Assembly: GCF_001605725.1 (NCBI RefSeq)
Contig: NZ_CP011530.1
Location: 2,914,001-2,978,000 of the forward strand
From: Mycobacteroides immunogenum
GTDB taxonomy: Bacteria; Actinomycetota; Actinomycetes; Mycobacteriales; Mycobacteriaceae
Length of the DNA: 64,000 nucleotides
Direction of reading: 5' to 3'
The position numbers were made by a program, and so were the translations under genes. Position 1 is the first letter of the stretch, and each line of letters begins with the position of its first letter. Below the pieces are notes generated by a model. The model had not been told where the DNA came from and did no database searches. It saw only the letters and a list, made by a program, of their open reading frames with translations. This document shows positions 30,913-42,163 of this stretch, in pieces.

Positions 30913-31937
30913 AGGCTGCTGTTCAGCGCCTTGATCGGCATCTGCAGATCATCGAGCAGTTCCAGATCCGCTTCGGCCGGACGGCCCAGCGTGGTCAGGT
31001 AGTTGCCGACGATGACGGCGTTGATTCCGCCCAGGATGCCCTGCTTGGCACCCAGATCACCGAGAGTGATCTCGCGTCCACCGGCGAACCGCAGCATGGT
31101 GCGCGGCAATGCCAAGCGGAAGGCCGCCACCGCACGCAGCGCGTCCGAGGCCGGGAGCACCTCGAGATCTCCGAAGGGCGTTCCGGGACGAGGGTTCAGG
31201 AAGTTCAGCGGAACCTCGTCCGGCTCCAGCTCCGCCAGGTTCGCGGCGAACTCCGCGCGCTGTTCCAGCGTTTCACCCATGCCGAGGATGCCGCCGCAGC
31301 AGACCTCCATGCCCGCCTCGCGGACCATCTTCAGCGTGTCCCAACGCTCCTCCCAGCTGTGCGTGGTGACCACATTCGGGAAGTGCGACTTGGCCGTCTC
31401 AAGGTTGTGGTTGTAGCGGTGCACGCCCATCGCCGACAACCGATCGACCTGTTCCTGCGTCAACATGCCCAGCGAGCAGGCGATCTGAATGTCGACCTCG
31501 TTGCGGATCGCCTCGATACCGGCGGCAACCTGAGCAAGTAGCCGCTCGTCGGGCCCGCGAACGGCGGCCACGATGCAGAACTCGGTGGCACCGGACTTGG
31601 CGGTCTGCTTGGCCGCTTCGACCAAACTTGGAATGTCGAGCCACGCACTGCGCACCGGGGAGGCGAACAGACCGGACTGCGAGCAAAAATGGCAGTCCTC
31701 AGGGCAGCCACCGGTCTTGAGGCTGATGATGCCCTCGACCTCGACCTCTGGCCCGCACCAGCGCATCCGCACCTCGTGGGCAAGCGCCAGTAGTTCCTCA
31801 AGACGATCATCAGGAAGCTGGAGGACACGTAGTACCTGGTCCTGAGTCAGGCCAACGCCCTGCTCCAAAACCTGCTCACGGGCGACGGCCAATACATCGG
31901 CGTCCGTCGCGGCTGTCAGCTCGGCTGTCTCAGTCAC
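30909..31937 (-). CDS. bioB: Biotin synthase
   Basis: 342-aa radical SAM enzyme inserting sulfur into dethiobiotin. The radical SAM cysteines are in [13 protein letters not shown] (Cys-X3-Cys-X2-Cys); SLGMLT, YNHNLET and GGILGMGET are also conserved. GTG 31937 has GAGGAG 6 nt upstream and agrees with relatives; the 12 extra residues from 31973 would run through the operator. First gene of bioB-bsaP-DUF2567, under BioQ-type control. Confidence 0.96.
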   Translation of the reverse strand: MTETAELTAATDADVLAVAREQVLEQGVGLTQDQVLRVLQLPDDRLEELLALAHEVRMRWCGPEVEVEGIISLKTGGCPEDCHFCSQSGLFASPVRSAWLDIPSLVEAAKQTAKSGATEFCIVAAVRGPDERLLAQVAAGIEAIRNEVDIQIACSLGMLTQEQVDRLSAMGVHRYNHNLETAKSHFPNVVTTHSWEERWDTLKMVREAGMEVCCGGILGMGETLEQRAEFAANLAELEPDEVPLNFLNPRPGTPFGDLEVLPASDALRAVAAFRLALPRTMLRFAGGREITLGDLGAKQGILGGINAVIVGNYLTTLGRPAEADLELLDDLQMPIKALNSSL

Positions 31938-31965
31938 GCAGCGCTCCTCACTAGGTCCAAACCTG

Positions 31966-32000
31966 ATACTCAATCCTGAACGGTGTTCAGGTTAGAGTAT
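31966..32000. promoter_or_regulatory. BioQ-type operator between bioB and bioQ
   Basis: Perfect CCTGAAC-GGT-GTTCAGG dyad (31975-31991) inside a larger palindrome with ATACTC (31966-31971) and GAGTAT (31995-32000) on the same centre. TAACCT on the minus strand (31994-31989) is a good -10 for bioB and lies within the dyad. The right edge touches the bioQ ATG. The same core occurs before bioF. Confidence 0.85.
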
Positions 32001-32640
32001 GGCCATCACTGAGCCAAACAAGGGGCGCGCAGCTCCGCTGAACCGACAGGACCTGGTGCGCCGGGCCACCGCGATTCTCGACGATTACGGGATCGCGGAT
32101 CTGACGATGCGCCGGCTGGCCCGCGAGCTCGATATCGCGCCAAGCGCGCTGTACTGGCATTTCGCCAACAAGCAGCAGTTGCTCGGCGCGGTCGCCGATC
32201 ATGTGCTGGCCCCGCTGGCCGAATCAGACCGTCGTGACGTGCCCTGGCAGGAACGCATCGATTACTTGTGCTCGGCACTGCGCGATGCACTCCTCTCGCA
32301 CAAGGACGGCGCGGAGTTGGTGTCGGCGAGCTTCGCGTCTGGACAGACTTCGCACATGATCGCTGTGCTCGATCGTCTCGCCGAGGCCGCGGCCACCGCA
32401 GGTCTGGGTGAGGTCCCCGCAGCCCTCGCCGCCCGCAGCATCGTCTATTACGTGCTCGGTTACGTGGCCGACGAACAGTCGCGGCTGCAATGGGACTCCG
32501 CGGGCGCGCTCGGGGACGGCGAATTCTTCCTCGCCGACGGCGCGGGATTCACCGATCCCACCGCACAGTTCAGTTTCGGCACACGTCTTTTGATGGACGG
32601 CATCGGCCAGCTGGCCCGCGAATCCAGCAAGATCGGTTAG
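31999..32640 (+). CDS. bioQ: TetR-family biotin repressor BioQ
   Basis: 213-aa regulator with HTH at about residues 15-60 ([27 protein letters not shown]) and a TetR C-terminal domain. It lies between bioB and bioD, divergent from bioB across a strong palindrome, the arrangement of BioQ in actinobacteria that lack BirA-type control. No Shine-Dalgarno precedes ATG 31999, so the mRNA is probably leaderless and autorepressed. The stop shares TTAG with the convergent bioD stop. Confidence 0.88.
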   Translation: MAITEPNKGRAAPLNRQDLVRRATAILDDYGIADLTMRRLARELDIAPSALYWHFANKQQLLGAVADHVLAPLAESDRRDVPWQERIDYLCSALRDALLSHKDGAELVSASFASGQTSHMIAVLDRLAEAAATAGLGEVPAALAARSIVYYVLGYVADEQSRLQWDSAGALGDGEFFLADGAGFTDPTAQFSFGTRLLMDGIGQLARESSKIG

Positions 32641-33314
32641 GCCACCAGCGCGGCGATCCACTGCGGATCGAACAGCGCGACACTGAGCTCGGCGAACACC
32701 GCCGGCATGAGACGCGCCGCACCCTCTGGAATCACCGCACGCACCGGCGTCTGGAACTGATGTGCCAGATCCTCACGGTTGAGCCGTTGCGCCAGATCAG
32801 GCTCCGCGGGAAAGCTGCCCACCACCAGTCCTGCGCAGGGAACAGATTGCGCGGCAAGGGCTTCCAGCGTCAGAGCGGTGTGATTGAGGGTGCCCAGATC
32901 TGCTGTTGTCACCACCAGGACCGGCGCGTCCAGCACGATCGCCAGATCACGCAATGTCTTACCCCCGGCCGCCAGCTCCACCAAGAGGCCGCCGGCACCC
33001 TCGACCAAGGTCAAGGCGCCGGGCCGATCGAGGGCGAAGATCGCGGTGGCCATCTGCACGTGGTCCAGCAGCTCCAGACCCGCCCGCGCGGCCGAGGCTA
33101 CCGGTGCCAGGGGTTCGGGATACCGCACCAGAGTCTCGACTCGCGTCACCCCGGAGAGCCGTGCCACTTCGTCGGCATCGCGGTCTTCGCCGGTCTGCAC
33201 GGGTTTACACACCGTGACATCGATGCCCTGACTGACTGCTGCCGCGGCCAGCGCCGCCGTCGCCACCGTCTTGCCCACCCCGGTCGAGGTGCCGGTGACC
33301 AACAGGATCGTCAC
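32637..33314 (-). CDS. bioD: Dethiobiotin synthetase
   Basis: 225-aa ATP-dependent ligase closing the ureido ring. The P-loop is GTSTGVGKT near the N-terminus, followed by CKPVQTGE and the [11 protein letters not shown] motif. GTG 33314 overlaps the bioF stop as GTGA. The longer reading to 33557 overlaps bioF and was rejected. Confidence 0.94.
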   Translation of the reverse strand: MTILLVTGTSTGVGKTVATAALAAAAVSQGIDVTVCKPVQTGEDRDADEVARLSGVTRVETLVRYPEPLAPVASAARAGLELLDHVQMATAIFALDRPGALTLVEGAGGLLVELAAGGKTLRDLAIVLDAPVLVVTTADLGTLNHTALTLEALAAQSVPCAGLVVGSFPAEPDLAQRLNREDLAHQFQTPVRAVIPEGAARLMPAVFAELSVALFDPQWIAALVA

Positions 33315-34456
33315 CGGCGGGCCAGCGCCAGCACGCCGGCGAGTACCTCGTGCACACGATCCATATCTGTCTCGGTGAGTGAGGCGCGGGCCGTCAGCCG
33401 CAGCAGCGACTGGCCCTCGGGCACCGAGGGCGGGCGGAAACATCCGACACGGATGCCCTGCTCCAGACACGACATGGCGGCGTTGAACGCGACGGTCGGG
33501 TCGCCCAGCACCACCGGTACGACGGCCGATTCCGGCCTGTCGGGCACACCGCACCACTGCCCCAGCGTCACCGCGTGGTCGAGGACGGCGCGTACCCGCT
33601 CGGGCTCATCGGCCATCAAGCGCAGCGCCGCCAACGCCGATCCAACCGCGGCAGGGGCCAGCCCGGTGTCGAAGATGAACGGACGCGCGGCGTCGATGAG
33701 GTGCGCGCGCACCGCCTCAGATCCCACCACGGCACCACCCTGGCTGCCCAGGGCCTTAGACAGTGTGACGGTGACGACGAGGTCATCCAGGCCGGCAAGA
33801 CCGACCTCAGCGACCAGACCACGGCCGCCCGGTCCGCGCACACCGAGCCCGTGGGCCTCGTCAACGAGCAGCACCGCGCCATGGCTACGGCACACCGTGT
33901 GAAGTTCGAGCAATGGGGCCAGCGCACCGTCGGCACTGAAGACGGCGTCGGTGAGCACCAATGCCCGATCCTCCGGGCGTTGTGCCAGCGCCGCCGCCAC
34001 CGCGTGCGTGTCGCGGTACGGGGTCACCACGACACGTGCCCGCGATAAACGGCAGGCGTCGATCAACGAGGCATGGGTGCGCGCGTCCGAGACAATAAGC
34101 GTTCCGGGCCCGGAAAGTGCCACGACCGCACCGAGATTGGCGGTGTACCCCGAAGAGAACACCAGCGCCGACTGTGCACCCATGAAGGCCGCGAGTTCGT
34201 GCTCCAGCGCTTCGTGCAGCTCGGTGTTGCCGGTGACCAGGCGCGAACCGGTGGATCCAGCGCCCCATATCCGCAGCGCCTCGACACCGGCCTCGATGAC
34301 CTGCGGGTGCCGGGAGAGACCCAGGTAATCGTTGGAGGCCAGGTCGATCTCGGGCTCGGCAGCACTGCGAGTACGCAGCCGCCGACGCAGCCCCGCCGCT
34401 TCTCGTTGACGCTCTACCTCATCCAACCAGGCAAGCGGTGATGATGCCTCGACCAC
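33311..34456 (-). CDS. bioF: 8-amino-7-oxononanoate synthase
   Basis: 381-aa PLP enzyme joining pimeloyl and alanine units. [22 protein letters not shown] and the PLP lysine in [11 protein letters not shown] are present. AGGAGG sits 5 nt before GTG 34456, so I use it; GTG 34462 overlaps that ribosome binding site. The operator at 34470-34486 lies just upstream. Confidence 0.94.
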   Translation of the reverse strand: MVEASSPLAWLDEVERQREAAGLRRRLRTRSAAEPEIDLASNDYLGLSRHPQVIEAGVEALRIWGAGSTGSRLVTGNTELHEALEHELAAFMGAQSALVFSSGYTANLGAVVALSGPGTLIVSDARTHASLIDACRLSRARVVVTPYRDTHAVAAALAQRPEDRALVLTDAVFSADGALAPLLELHTVCRSHGAVLLVDEAHGLGVRGPGGRGLVAEVGLAGLDDLVVTVTLSKALGSQGGAVVGSEAVRAHLIDAARPFIFDTGLAPAAVGSALAALRLMADEPERVRAVLDHAVTLGQWCGVPDRPESAVVPVVLGDPTVAFNAAMSCLEQGIRVGCFRPPSVPEGQSLLRLTARASLTETDMDRVHEVLAGVLALARR

Positions 34457-34469
34457 CGGCACCTCCTCT

Positions 34470-34486
34470 CCTGAACGGTGTTCAGG
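34470..34486. promoter_or_regulatory. BioQ-type operator before bioF
   Basis: CCTGAAC-GGT-GTTCAGG, identical to the bioB/bioQ site, with identity extending over 22 bp (34469-34490). TAACCT on the minus strand (34489-34484) is a probable -10, so bioF-bioD has its own repressible promoter separate from bioA. Confidence 0.85.
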
Positions 34487-34510
34487 TTAGCGCACGCGCG
34501 GAGAATCTCG

Positions 34511-35881
34511 TCATTGCGTTCGCTGCCCGATGTCAGCCGAGACCGCCATCGCCGCATGCACCATCGCGCCGGTGATCCTGCGGATTTCGTCGTCATCGCA
34601 GATATACGGGGGCATGGTGTAGATCAACGTCCGGAAGGGGCGCAGCCACACTCCCGCATCGAGTGCGGCGTTTGTGGCGATCCGCATGCCCTGCTCCCCT
34701 AACGGCTGGGCCATCTCGATGACACCGATCGCGCCACGAACCCGCACCTGCGCGACACCGTCGAGTGACGCGGCCGGGGCCAGTCCCTCGTGCAGGGCCG
34801 CCGATATCTGCGCCACCCGCGCTTTCCAATCACCGGAGAGCAGCAGCTCAAGGGATGCGACCGCCACCGCGCACGCCAACGGATTGGCCATGAAGGTCGG
34901 CCCATGCATCAATGCACCCGCGGCGCTCTCACTGATGGTTTGTGCGATCTTGGCAGTACACAGGGTGGCGGCCAGGGTCAGATAGCCGCCGGTCAACGCC
35001 TTGCCTACGCACATGATGTCGGGGCTCACGCCCGCATGATCGGCGGCGAAAAGCTCGCCAGTGCGGCCGAAGCCGGTGGCGATCTCGTCGAAGATCAGCA
35101 GTACACCGTGCCGATCGCACATCGCGCGCAGCTCGGCGAGGTAGCGCGGATCGTGAAAACGCATCCCACCCGCCCCCTGCACGATGGGCTCGACGATGAC
35201 CGCCGCGAGTTCGGCGGCGTGCTCGGATAGTTGCGCCTCGAAACGTCGCATGTACTCGTCGTCGTAGGCACTGGGCACACGCTCGGCGAAGACCTGTTCG
35301 ACCAGAACGTCGGTCCACAGCGAGTGCATGCCACCCTCCGGGTCACACACGCTCATCGGCGCGAAGGTGTCGCCGTGATAGCCCCCACGCCAGGTCATCA
35401 GGCGGTGCTTGGCGGGCAGTCCAAGACTGCGCCAGTACTGCAACGCCATCTTGATGGCCACTTCCACCGACACCGATCCGGAGTCGCAGAAGAACACCGT
35501 CTCCAGCCCTGCCGGGGTGAGTTCGACCAGCAGCTGGGCTAGCCGGGCGGCGGGCTCGTGGGTGAGGCCTCCGAACATCACATGACTCATCGAGGCGACC
35601 TGCTCGGTCACCGCGCGGTCCAATTCCGGGTGCCCGTGGCCGTGGATGCAGGACCACCAGGAGCTCATCCCGTCGATTACCTCGACCGGCTGTCCATCGC
35701 GCACGACGGTGATGTTCGGGCCGTGCGCGCCCGTCACGACCAGCGGCCGCTGCGCGGTGTCGGGGCCGCCGATCCTGCTGTACGGATGCCATAGATGTGC
35801 GGCATCGATGGTTTCGACCTCATCGGGTGTCAACTTCGGCACAGTCAGCGAGCCTGTCACAGCCGCGCGCGAGCGGGTCAT
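34511..35881 (-). CDS. bioA: Adenosylmethionine-8-amino-7-oxononanoate aminotransferase
   Basis: 456-aa class III PLP aminotransferase (DAPA synthase) using SAM as amino donor. [37 protein letters not shown] and the PLP lysine in [10 protein letters not shown] are conserved. ATG 35881 has a weak GAGG nearby; GTG 35860 is an alternative, and the 35944 reading is too long. No BioQ dyad is seen upstream, so bioA may be controlled differently. Confidence 0.93.
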   Translation of the reverse strand: MTRSRAAVTGSLTVPKLTPDEVETIDAAHLWHPYSRIGGPDTAQRPLVVTGAHGPNITVVRDGQPVEVIDGMSSWWSCIHGHGHPELDRAVTEQVASMSHVMFGGLTHEPAARLAQLLVELTPAGLETVFFCDSGSVSVEVAIKMALQYWRSLGLPAKHRLMTWRGGYHGDTFAPMSVCDPEGGMHSLWTDVLVEQVFAERVPSAYDDEYMRRFEAQLSEHAAELAAVIVEPIVQGAGGMRFHDPRYLAELRAMCDRHGVLLIFDEIATGFGRTGELFAADHAGVSPDIMCVGKALTGGYLTLAATLCTAKIAQTISESAAGALMHGPTFMANPLACAVAVASLELLLSGDWKARVAQISAALHEGLAPAASLDGVAQVRVRGAIGVIEMAQPLGEQGMRIATNAALDAGVWLRPFRTLIYTMPPYICDDDEIRRITGAMVHAAMAVSADIGQRTQ

Positions 35882-35956
35882 TCGCCTCACGCGCACACGC
35901 CGTTGGCGCGCAACTGCCAAGACTCTCGGCAACCATGGGTACATTGGGGGCCGAAA

Positions 35957-38137
35957 ATGTTCTTCGTCTCAGCAACTAAGCCAATGACAGATCCCGAGGT
36001 GCCACCCACCGCGGCGATGGACGCTACCCCAAAAACCAAGGGCGACAAGGCGTTTTATCGCTACGACTTGGATGGCTTGCGCGGTATCGCAATTTTTCTG
36101 GTCGCCGTCTTTCATGTGTGGTTCGGCCGGGTGTCGGGTGGAGTTGACGTCTTCTTAACCCTTTCGGGCTTCTTCTACGGCAGCAAGCTACTACGCACAG
36201 CGACTACACAGGGAGCTTCCCTCAACCCGGTGCCCGTGCTGAAACGATTGGTTCGGCGGTTGCTGCCCGCACTCATTCTGGTGCTGGCGGCCTGCGCGGT
36301 GCTCACCGTGCTGGTACAGCCGGAAACCCGCTGGGAGACGTTTGCCGAGCAGAGCCTGGCCAGCCTGGGCTACTACCAGAACTGGGAGCTTGCCAACACC
36401 GCCGCCGATTATCTGGCGGCCAGCGAGTCGGTGAGCCCGCTGCAGCATCTGTGGTCGATGTCGGTGCAGGGACAGTTCTATGTCGGCTTTCTGGCGTTGG
36501 TTTATCTGCTGGCAGTGATGCTGCGCAAGCCTCTGGGCCGTCATATCCGCACCGTACTGATCGCGGTGATCGCGACCCTGTCCGCGGCATCCTTCGGATA
36601 CGCGATCTACGCGCATCTCGATTTCCAATCGATCGCCTACTACAACACCTTCGCCCGTGCGTGGGAGTTGCTGCTCGGCGTACTGGTGGGCGCGCTGGTA
36701 GCCAGCACCCGCTGGCCGATGTGGCTGCGACAGCTGTTGGGCGTCGTGGCTGTCGCCGTGATCCTGTCCTGCGGCGCACTCATCAATGGTGTGCGCGAGT
36801 TCCCGGGTCCGTTGGCCCTGGTGCCCGTCGTTGCCACCCTGGTCCTCATCCTGTCCGCGGCGAACCTGCCCGCGGGTACCCCGCAGCCGGTGGCCAACCG
36901 ATTCCTGGCCACCCGCCCCCTGGTCGAGCTGGGCGCGCTGGCGTATTCGCTGTATCTGTGGCATTGGCCGCTGTTGGTCTACTGGCTGGTCTACACCGGT
37001 GAGCCGAAGGTCTCCTTCGGGGAAGGCGCCGCCATCCTCGGTATCTCACTGGCACTGGCCTATCTGACCAACAAGTACGTCGAGACTCCCCTGCGCTATG
37101 CCCGGGTCATGCCCAAGACCTCATCGCTGTGGGCCCGTCTGCGCCGCCCCACGCTGGCGCTGGGGACCGCGATAGTGCTGATGGCGGTGGCACTGACCGC
37201 GACCTCGTTCACCTGGCTGGAGCATGTCACCGTGCAGCGCTCCAACGGCAAGGAGCTCTCCGGTCTGCGCCCCCGTGACTACCCGGGCGCCGGGGCGCTG
37301 TTGTACGGCGATCGGGTACCCGAACTACCGATGCGCCCCACCACGCTCGAGGCCTCCGATGACCTGCCGATCACCACCGAGCAGGACTGCATCAGTGACT
37401 TCCGCAACCGCGCGGTGATCACCTGTACCTACGGCAACCCGCATGCCACCAGAACCATCGCACTGGCCGGCGGCTCGCACGCCGAGCACTGGATTACCGC
37501 GCTCGACATTTTGGGGCGCCAGCACAACTTCAAGATCACCACCTATCTGAAGATGGGCTGCCCGCTCAGCACCGAAGAAGTTCCACGTATCGCCGGGTCC
37601 AATGATCCGTATCCGGACTGCAAGAAATGGGTTGATGAGGTGATGTCGCGCCTCATCAACGAACACCCCGACTACGTCTTCACCACAACCACCCGGCCGC
37701 GGTCCGCATTCGGCGACGGCGATGTGATGCCCGAAAGCTATATGGGCATCTGGTCGGCATTCGATGAAGCCGGTATCCCGGTCCTGGGGATGCGCGACAC
37801 GCCTTGGCTCATCGACAAGGACGGCACCACGTACACCGCCGCCGACTGCATCTCGGCAGGCGGAAACGCCGACTCGTGCGCCATGGATCGCAACCGCGCG
37901 CTCGATGATGTGAATCCGACCCTGGCCATCGCGAACCGGTTCCCGTTGCTGAAGATCCTGGACATGACCCGGGCCGTCTGCCGGCCCGACAAATGCCGGG
38001 TGGTTGAAGGAAACGTGTTGGTATACCACGATTCTCACCACATCTCGGCCACCTACATGCGCACCATGACCAAGGAGCTGGGACGGCAGATCGCGCTGGC
38101 CACCGGCTGGTGGCGTCCGCCGCAACCGGGCCAGTGA
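35957..38137 (+). CDS. Acyltransferase-3/SGNH membrane O-acyltransferase
   Basis: 726-aa protein like Rv1565c. An N-terminal acyltransferase-3 domain (residues about 25-400, ten or so TM helices, [20 protein letters not shown] with the family His, SGFFYGSKL) is followed by an extracytoplasmic SGNH domain ([14 protein letters not shown] block; DSHHIS near the C-terminus carries the catalytic Asp-His). Such proteins O-acylate cell-envelope polysaccharides or lipids; the acceptor is unknown. ATG 35957 follows GGGGG; ATG 35984 is possible. It is divergent from bioA. Confidence 0.87.
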   Translation: MFFVSATKPMTDPEVPPTAAMDATPKTKGDKAFYRYDLDGLRGIAIFLVAVFHVWFGRVSGGVDVFLTLSGFFYGSKLLRTATTQGASLNPVPVLKRLVRRLLPALILVLAACAVLTVLVQPETRWETFAEQSLASLGYYQNWELANTAADYLAASESVSPLQHLWSMSVQGQFYVGFLALVYLLAVMLRKPLGRHIRTVLIAVIATLSAASFGYAIYAHLDFQSIAYYNTFARAWELLLGVLVGALVASTRWPMWLRQLLGVVAVAVILSCGALINGVREFPGPLALVPVVATLVLILSAANLPAGTPQPVANRFLATRPLVELGALAYSLYLWHWPLLVYWLVYTGEPKVSFGEGAAILGISLALAYLTNKYVETPLRYARVMPKTSSLWARLRRPTLALGTAIVLMAVALTATSFTWLEHVTVQRSNGKELSGLRPRDYPGAGALLYGDRVPELPMRPTTLEASDDLPITTEQDCISDFRNRAVITCTYGNPHATRTIALAGGSHAEHWITALDILGRQHNFKITTYLKMGCPLSTEEVPRIAGSNDPYPDCKKWVDEVMSRLINEHPDYVFTTTTRPRSAFGDGDVMPESYMGIWSAFDEAGIPVLGMRDTPWLIDKDGTTYTAADCISAGGNADSCAMDRNRALDDVNPTLAIANRFPLLKILDMTRAVCRPDKCRVVEGNVLVYHDSHHISATYMRTMTKELGRQIALATGWWRPPQPGQ

Positions 38138-38177
38138 GGCGCGCGGCGCCCGCCCTGGACCGATAGGGTCTATCAGC

Positions 38178-40319
38178 ATGACCCTGCCACCGCTTCAGGT
38201 ATGGCCGGGTAACCCCTATCCATTGGGCGCCACCTACGACGGCGCAGGCACCAACTTCTCGCTGTTCTCCGAGGTCGCCACCTCCGTGGAGCTGTGCCTG
38301 ATCGCCAAGGACGGGTCCGAAACCCGAATCCCGCTGGAAGAGGTCGACGGGTACGTCTGGCACTGCTATCTGCCGACCATCTCCCCCGGCCAGCGTTACG
38401 GCTTCCGCGTGCACGGGCCGTGGGATCCGGAAAACGGGCACCGATGCGACCCCAGCAAGCTGCTACTCGACCCCTACGGCAAGGCCTTCCACGGCGAGTT
38501 CGACTACAGCCCCGAGACCGCGCCACCGCTGCTGTCCTATCAAATAGATCCGCTGGACACCGAGACACGGGTGGCCAGAGACTCCCTGGGCCACACTATG
38601 AGCACCGTCGTCATCAACCCTTACTTCGACTGGGGCTCGGACCGGCGCCCGCTCACCCCGTACCACGAGACGGTCATCTACGAGGCCCACGTCAAGGGCA
38701 TGACCAAGACACATCCCGGGGTACCCGAGGAACTCAGAGGCACCTACGCCGGTCTGGCGCATCCCGCCGTGATCGATCATCTGCGTTCCCTCGGCGTCAC
38801 CGCGATCGAATTGATGCCGGTGCACCAGTTCTTCCACGACAGCCGACTGATCGCCTTGGGGCTGCGAAATTATTGGGGATATAACACCTTTGGATACCTC
38901 GCGCCCCACGCGGAGTATGCGTCGTCGCCTCATGCCGGCGGCGCGGTGGCCGAGTTCAAGGCCATGGTGCGGGCATTTCATGAGGCGGGTATCGAGGTCA
39001 TCCTGGACGTCGTCTACAACCACACCGCCGAAGGTGATCACATCGGCCCGACGCTGAGCTTCCGCGGCATCGACAATCGCGCCTACTACAAGCTCAACGA
39101 CGACAATCTGGCTCGGTACACCGACTACACCGGCACCGGTAACAGCCTCAATGCCCGTAACCCGCACACGTTGCAGCTCATCATGGATTCGCTGCGCTAC
39201 TGGGTGACCGAGATGCACGTCGACGGCTTCCGCTTCGACTTGGCCTCCACCCTGGCGCGGGAATTGCACGATGTCGACAGGCTGTCGGCGTTCTTCGACC
39301 TGGTGCAGCAAGACCCGATCGTCAGCCAGGTCAAGCTGATCGCCGAGCCCTGGGATATCGGCGAGGGCGGATACCAGGTGGGCAACTTCCCGGGGTTGTG
39401 GACCGAGTGGAACGGGAAGTTCCGCGACACCGTCCGCGACTACTGGCGTGGGCAGCCCGCCACGCTGGGCGAGTTCGCTTCCCGGCTCACCGGTTCATCG
39501 GATCTGTATGAGGCCACCGGGCGCAGGCCCAGCGCGAGCATCAACTTCGTCACCGCGCACGACGGCTTCACCCTGCGAGATCTGGTGTCCTACAACGAGA
39601 AGCACAACGAGGCCAACGGCGAGAACAACCAAGACGGCGAAACCTATAACCGCTCGTGGAACTGCGGCGTGGAAGGACCCACGGACGATCCGCGGATCCT
39701 TGCGCTGCGCGCCCGCCAGATGCGCAACATCTTCGCCACCCTGGTGCTGAGCCAGGGCACCCCGATGCTGTCGCACGGCGATGAGATCGGCCGTACTCAA
39801 CAGGGCAACAACAATGTCTACTGCCAGGACTCGACGCTGTCCTGGATGGATTGGGAGCTCGCCGGTACGAACTCCGATCTGCTGCAGTTCGCCCGATCCG
39901 TGATCGCGCTGCGCAAACAGCACCCGGTGTTTCGGCGGCGCCGCTTCTTCGCGGGGCGCCCGATCCGCGAAGGCGAGGAAGTACGCGACATCGCCTGGCT
40001 GACCCCGGCGGGCGAGGAAATGACCACCGCCGATTGGGACAGTGGGTTCGGCAAGAGCCTGGCCGTGTTCCTCAACGGCGACGCGATTCCCGAACCGAAC
40101 GCACGTGGTGAACGCGTGTCCGGCGACTCGTTCCTGCTGTGCTTCAACGCATTCGACGAGCCGCTGGATTTCGTAACACCCGACGGGGACTACGCGGCCC
40201 AGTGGACGGCGGTACTCGACACCGCCGAACCCGACGGCCGATGCTCGGCGGTGGTCGATGCGGGTAAGGCGGTGCGAGTACAGGATCGCGCCCTGGTGGT
40301 GCTCCGTAAGAGCGGTTAG
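38178..40319 (+). CDS. treX: Glycogen debranching enzyme (GlgX/TreX)
   Basis: 713-aa GH13 alpha-1,6-glucosidase: N-terminal CBM48 (about 10-100), catalytic barrel with EVILDVVYNHT, the nucleophile in DGFRFDLAS, the acid in LIAEPWD and NFVTAHDGFTLRD, then a C-terminal beta domain. It trims alpha-glucan branches. Relatives in M. tuberculosis sit with treY and treZ, but here the next gene is ilvA. Confidence 0.93.
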   Translation: MTLPPLQVWPGNPYPLGATYDGAGTNFSLFSEVATSVELCLIAKDGSETRIPLEEVDGYVWHCYLPTISPGQRYGFRVHGPWDPENGHRCDPSKLLLDPYGKAFHGEFDYSPETAPPLLSYQIDPLDTETRVARDSLGHTMSTVVINPYFDWGSDRRPLTPYHETVIYEAHVKGMTKTHPGVPEELRGTYAGLAHPAVIDHLRSLGVTAIELMPVHQFFHDSRLIALGLRNYWGYNTFGYLAPHAEYASSPHAGGAVAEFKAMVRAFHEAGIEVILDVVYNHTAEGDHIGPTLSFRGIDNRAYYKLNDDNLARYTDYTGTGNSLNARNPHTLQLIMDSLRYWVTEMHVDGFRFDLASTLARELHDVDRLSAFFDLVQQDPIVSQVKLIAEPWDIGEGGYQVGNFPGLWTEWNGKFRDTVRDYWRGQPATLGEFASRLTGSSDLYEATGRRPSASINFVTAHDGFTLRDLVSYNEKHNEANGENNQDGETYNRSWNCGVEGPTDDPRILALRARQMRNIFATLVLSQGTPMLSHGDEIGRTQQGNNNVYCQDSTLSWMDWELAGTNSDLLQFARSVIALRKQHPVFRRRRFFAGRPIREGEEVRDIAWLTPAGEEMTTADWDSGFGKSLAVFLNGDAIPEPNARGERVSGDSFLLCFNAFDEPLDFVTPDGDYAAQWTAVLDTAEPDGRCSAVVDAGKAVRVQDRALVVLRKSG

Positions 40320-40325
40320 CCGCCC

Positions 40326-41585
40326 TTACGTCAGATAGCGGAAAGCCGCCGAATCCGGTTCCAGCCGTTCGATATCCAGATCAGAGACCTGCATCCGGTC
40401 CAACAGGCCCGCGAGATCGTCGGGGTTGCTGAGTTCGATACCGACCAGCGCGGCCCCCATCTCGCGGTTGTTCCGCTTGACGTACTCGAACAGCGTGATG
40501 TCGTCGTTGGGGCCGAGTATCTCGCCGAGGAAGCGGCGCAGCGCGCCCGGCTCCTGCGGGAAGTCGACCAGGAAGTAATGCTTGAGTCCCAGGTGTACCA
40601 ACGAACGTTCCAGGATCTCGCCGTAGCGCGAAACATCGTTGTTGCCACCGGAAATCAGGCAGACCACGGTGGATCCCGGCTCGAACGAACGCTCCGCCAA
40701 CGCCGCCACAGACAGGGCACCGGCAGGTTCGGCGATGATCCCCTCGTTCTGATACAGCTCCAGCATCGCGGTGCAAGCCGCGCCCTCATCGACCGTGGTG
40801 AGCGAGAGCATCTCCCCCGCCGTGGCAAGTTGCCGGTATGGCGCGGCCCCGGCGACCTGTACGGCACAGCCGTCGACGAACAGATCCACGTGGTCGAGCG
40901 GAACCGGGCCGCCCGCGCGCATGGCAGCGGCCATGCAGGCGGCTCCCGCCGGCTCCACTCCCACCACACGTACCTGCGGCGCCCGTTCCCGCAGGTACGT
41001 CACGATCCCGGAAATACAGCCGCCACCACCGACCGGGACCACCACCACGTCCGGCGGGCTGTCCAATTGATCGAGTATCTCGGCGGCGATGGTGCCCTGT
41101 CCCGCGATGGTTCGCACATCGTCGAAGGCCGGTACCAATGTGGCACCGGTACGTGCGGCATCAGCCTTGGCCGCCGCCGCTGCCTCGTCGTAGCCATGTC
41201 CGACAGCGATCAGATCCACGAATCCATTGCCGTGGTAGATGATTCGCTGCCGCTTCTGCTTGGGAGTCTTGCTGGGGATGTAAACGCGGCCGTGTACACC
41301 CATCGACTTGCACGCCAGCGCGAATCCCTGAGCGTGGTTACCGGCGCTGGAACACACCACGCCGGCCGCCTTCTCCTCGTCGCTGAGCTGCATCAGCAGG
41401 TTGAAGGCACCGCGCACCTTGTACGAACGTACCGACTGGAGGTCTTCACGCTTGAGATAGACGTTGGCGCCGGTGAGCGCCGAGAGCCTGTCGGCGTGCT
41501 GCAGGGGTGTTGGTTGGACGACCTCGTCGATGCGCTTGGCCGCGGCATCGATGTCGGCAGCGGTCACCAACTGTGGCGTGCTCAA
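40326..41585 (-). CDS. ilvA: Threonine dehydratase (biosynthetic)
   Basis: 419-aa PLP enzyme making 2-oxobutyrate for isoleucine. The PLP lysine is in [17 protein letters not shown] binds the cofactor phosphate, and a single C-terminal ACT-like domain (about residues 335-415, [17 protein letters not shown]) gives allosteric control. I use TTG 41585, which makes a TTGA overlap with the upstream Ddn-like gene and matches the family; the 41681 reading runs through that gene. It is convergent with treX, 6 bp apart. Confidence 0.93.
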   Translation of the reverse strand: MSTPQLVTAADIDAAAKRIDEVVQPTPLQHADRLSALTGANVYLKREDLQSVRSYKVRGAFNLLMQLSDEEKAAGVVCSSAGNHAQGFALACKSMGVHGRVYIPSKTPKQKRQRIIYHGNGFVDLIAVGHGYDEAAAAAKADAARTGATLVPAFDDVRTIAGQGTIAAEILDQLDSPPDVVVVPVGGGGCISGIVTYLRERAPQVRVVGVEPAGAACMAAAMRAGGPVPLDHVDLFVDGCAVQVAGAAPYRQLATAGEMLSLTTVDEGAACTAMLELYQNEGIIAEPAGALSVAALAERSFEPGSTVVCLISGGNNDVSRYGEILERSLVHLGLKHYFLVDFPQEPGALRRFLGEILGPNDDITLFEYVKRNNREMGAALVGIELSNPDDLAGLLDRMQVSDLDIERLEPDSAAFRYLT

Positions 41586-42019
41586 GAGACCGGCGTCAGC
41601 ACGAACACCGGGATCTGACGGTCCGTCTTGGTCTGGTATTCCGCATAGGGCGGGTACGCCTCGACGGCGCGGTCCCACCATGACGCCTTCTCGTCGCCGA
41701 CGACCTCGCGGGCTTGATAGTCCTTGGTGACAGTGCCGTCTTGCAGCTCGACGAGGGGGTTCTCTTTGACGTTGTAGTACCAGACGGGGTTCTTGGGGGC
41801 GCCGCCGAGCGAGGCGACGATGGCGTACTCGCCGTTGTGTTCAACCCGCATCAAGGCGATCTTGCGCAGCTTCCCGGACTTGGCACCCAGCGAGGTCAGC
41901 AGGATCACCGGCATGTCCGCGATGGTGATGCCGTCGGTGGTCCCGCTCTCAATAATCCTGGCCACCTGCTTCTGCGACCAATCGAGTCCACTGGGTTCGT
42001 AATCACCGGTTAATGGCAT
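41582..42019 (-). CDS. Ddn-like deazaflavin-dependent nitroreductase
   Basis: 145-aa split-barrel protein close to Rv1558 and related to the F420-dependent nitroreductase Ddn. Blocks [40 protein letters not shown] and the C-terminal [17 protein letters not shown] are typical. Possible roles are quinone reduction or prodrug activation. ATG 42019 (MPLTGDY) fits relatives; the 22 residues before it do not. Coupled to ilvA by TTGA. Confidence 0.87.
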   Translation of the reverse strand: MPLTGDYEPSGLDWSQKQVARIIESGTTDGITIADMPVILLTSLGAKSGKLRKIALMRVEHNGEYAIVASLGGAPKNPVWYYNVKENPLVELQDGTVTKDYQAREVVGDEKASWWDRAVEAYPPYAEYQTKTDRQIPVFVLTPVS

Positions 42020-42121
42020 GGCGACAACTGTATCGCCGCTCGGCGCGGTTGTTCCACGCATATAGTCGTGCGCGGAATGAGACATGCCTGCTCATTCATC
42101 TTTATCGGCCCGTAGGCGCGT

Positions 42122-42137
42122 GTTCGGTTGACCGAAC
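42122..42137. promoter_or_regulatory. 16-bp palindrome over the -35 of the next gene
   Basis: GTTCGGT-TG-ACCGAAC is a perfect dyad. It contains TTGACC (42128-42133), which lies 18 bp before TATCCT (42152-42157), which in turn ends 6 nt before ATG 42164. This is a complete promoter with an operator-like site; no regulator gene adjoins. Confidence 0.65.
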
Positions 42138-42163
42138 TTCTTGGTTAGGCATATCCTGTATTC

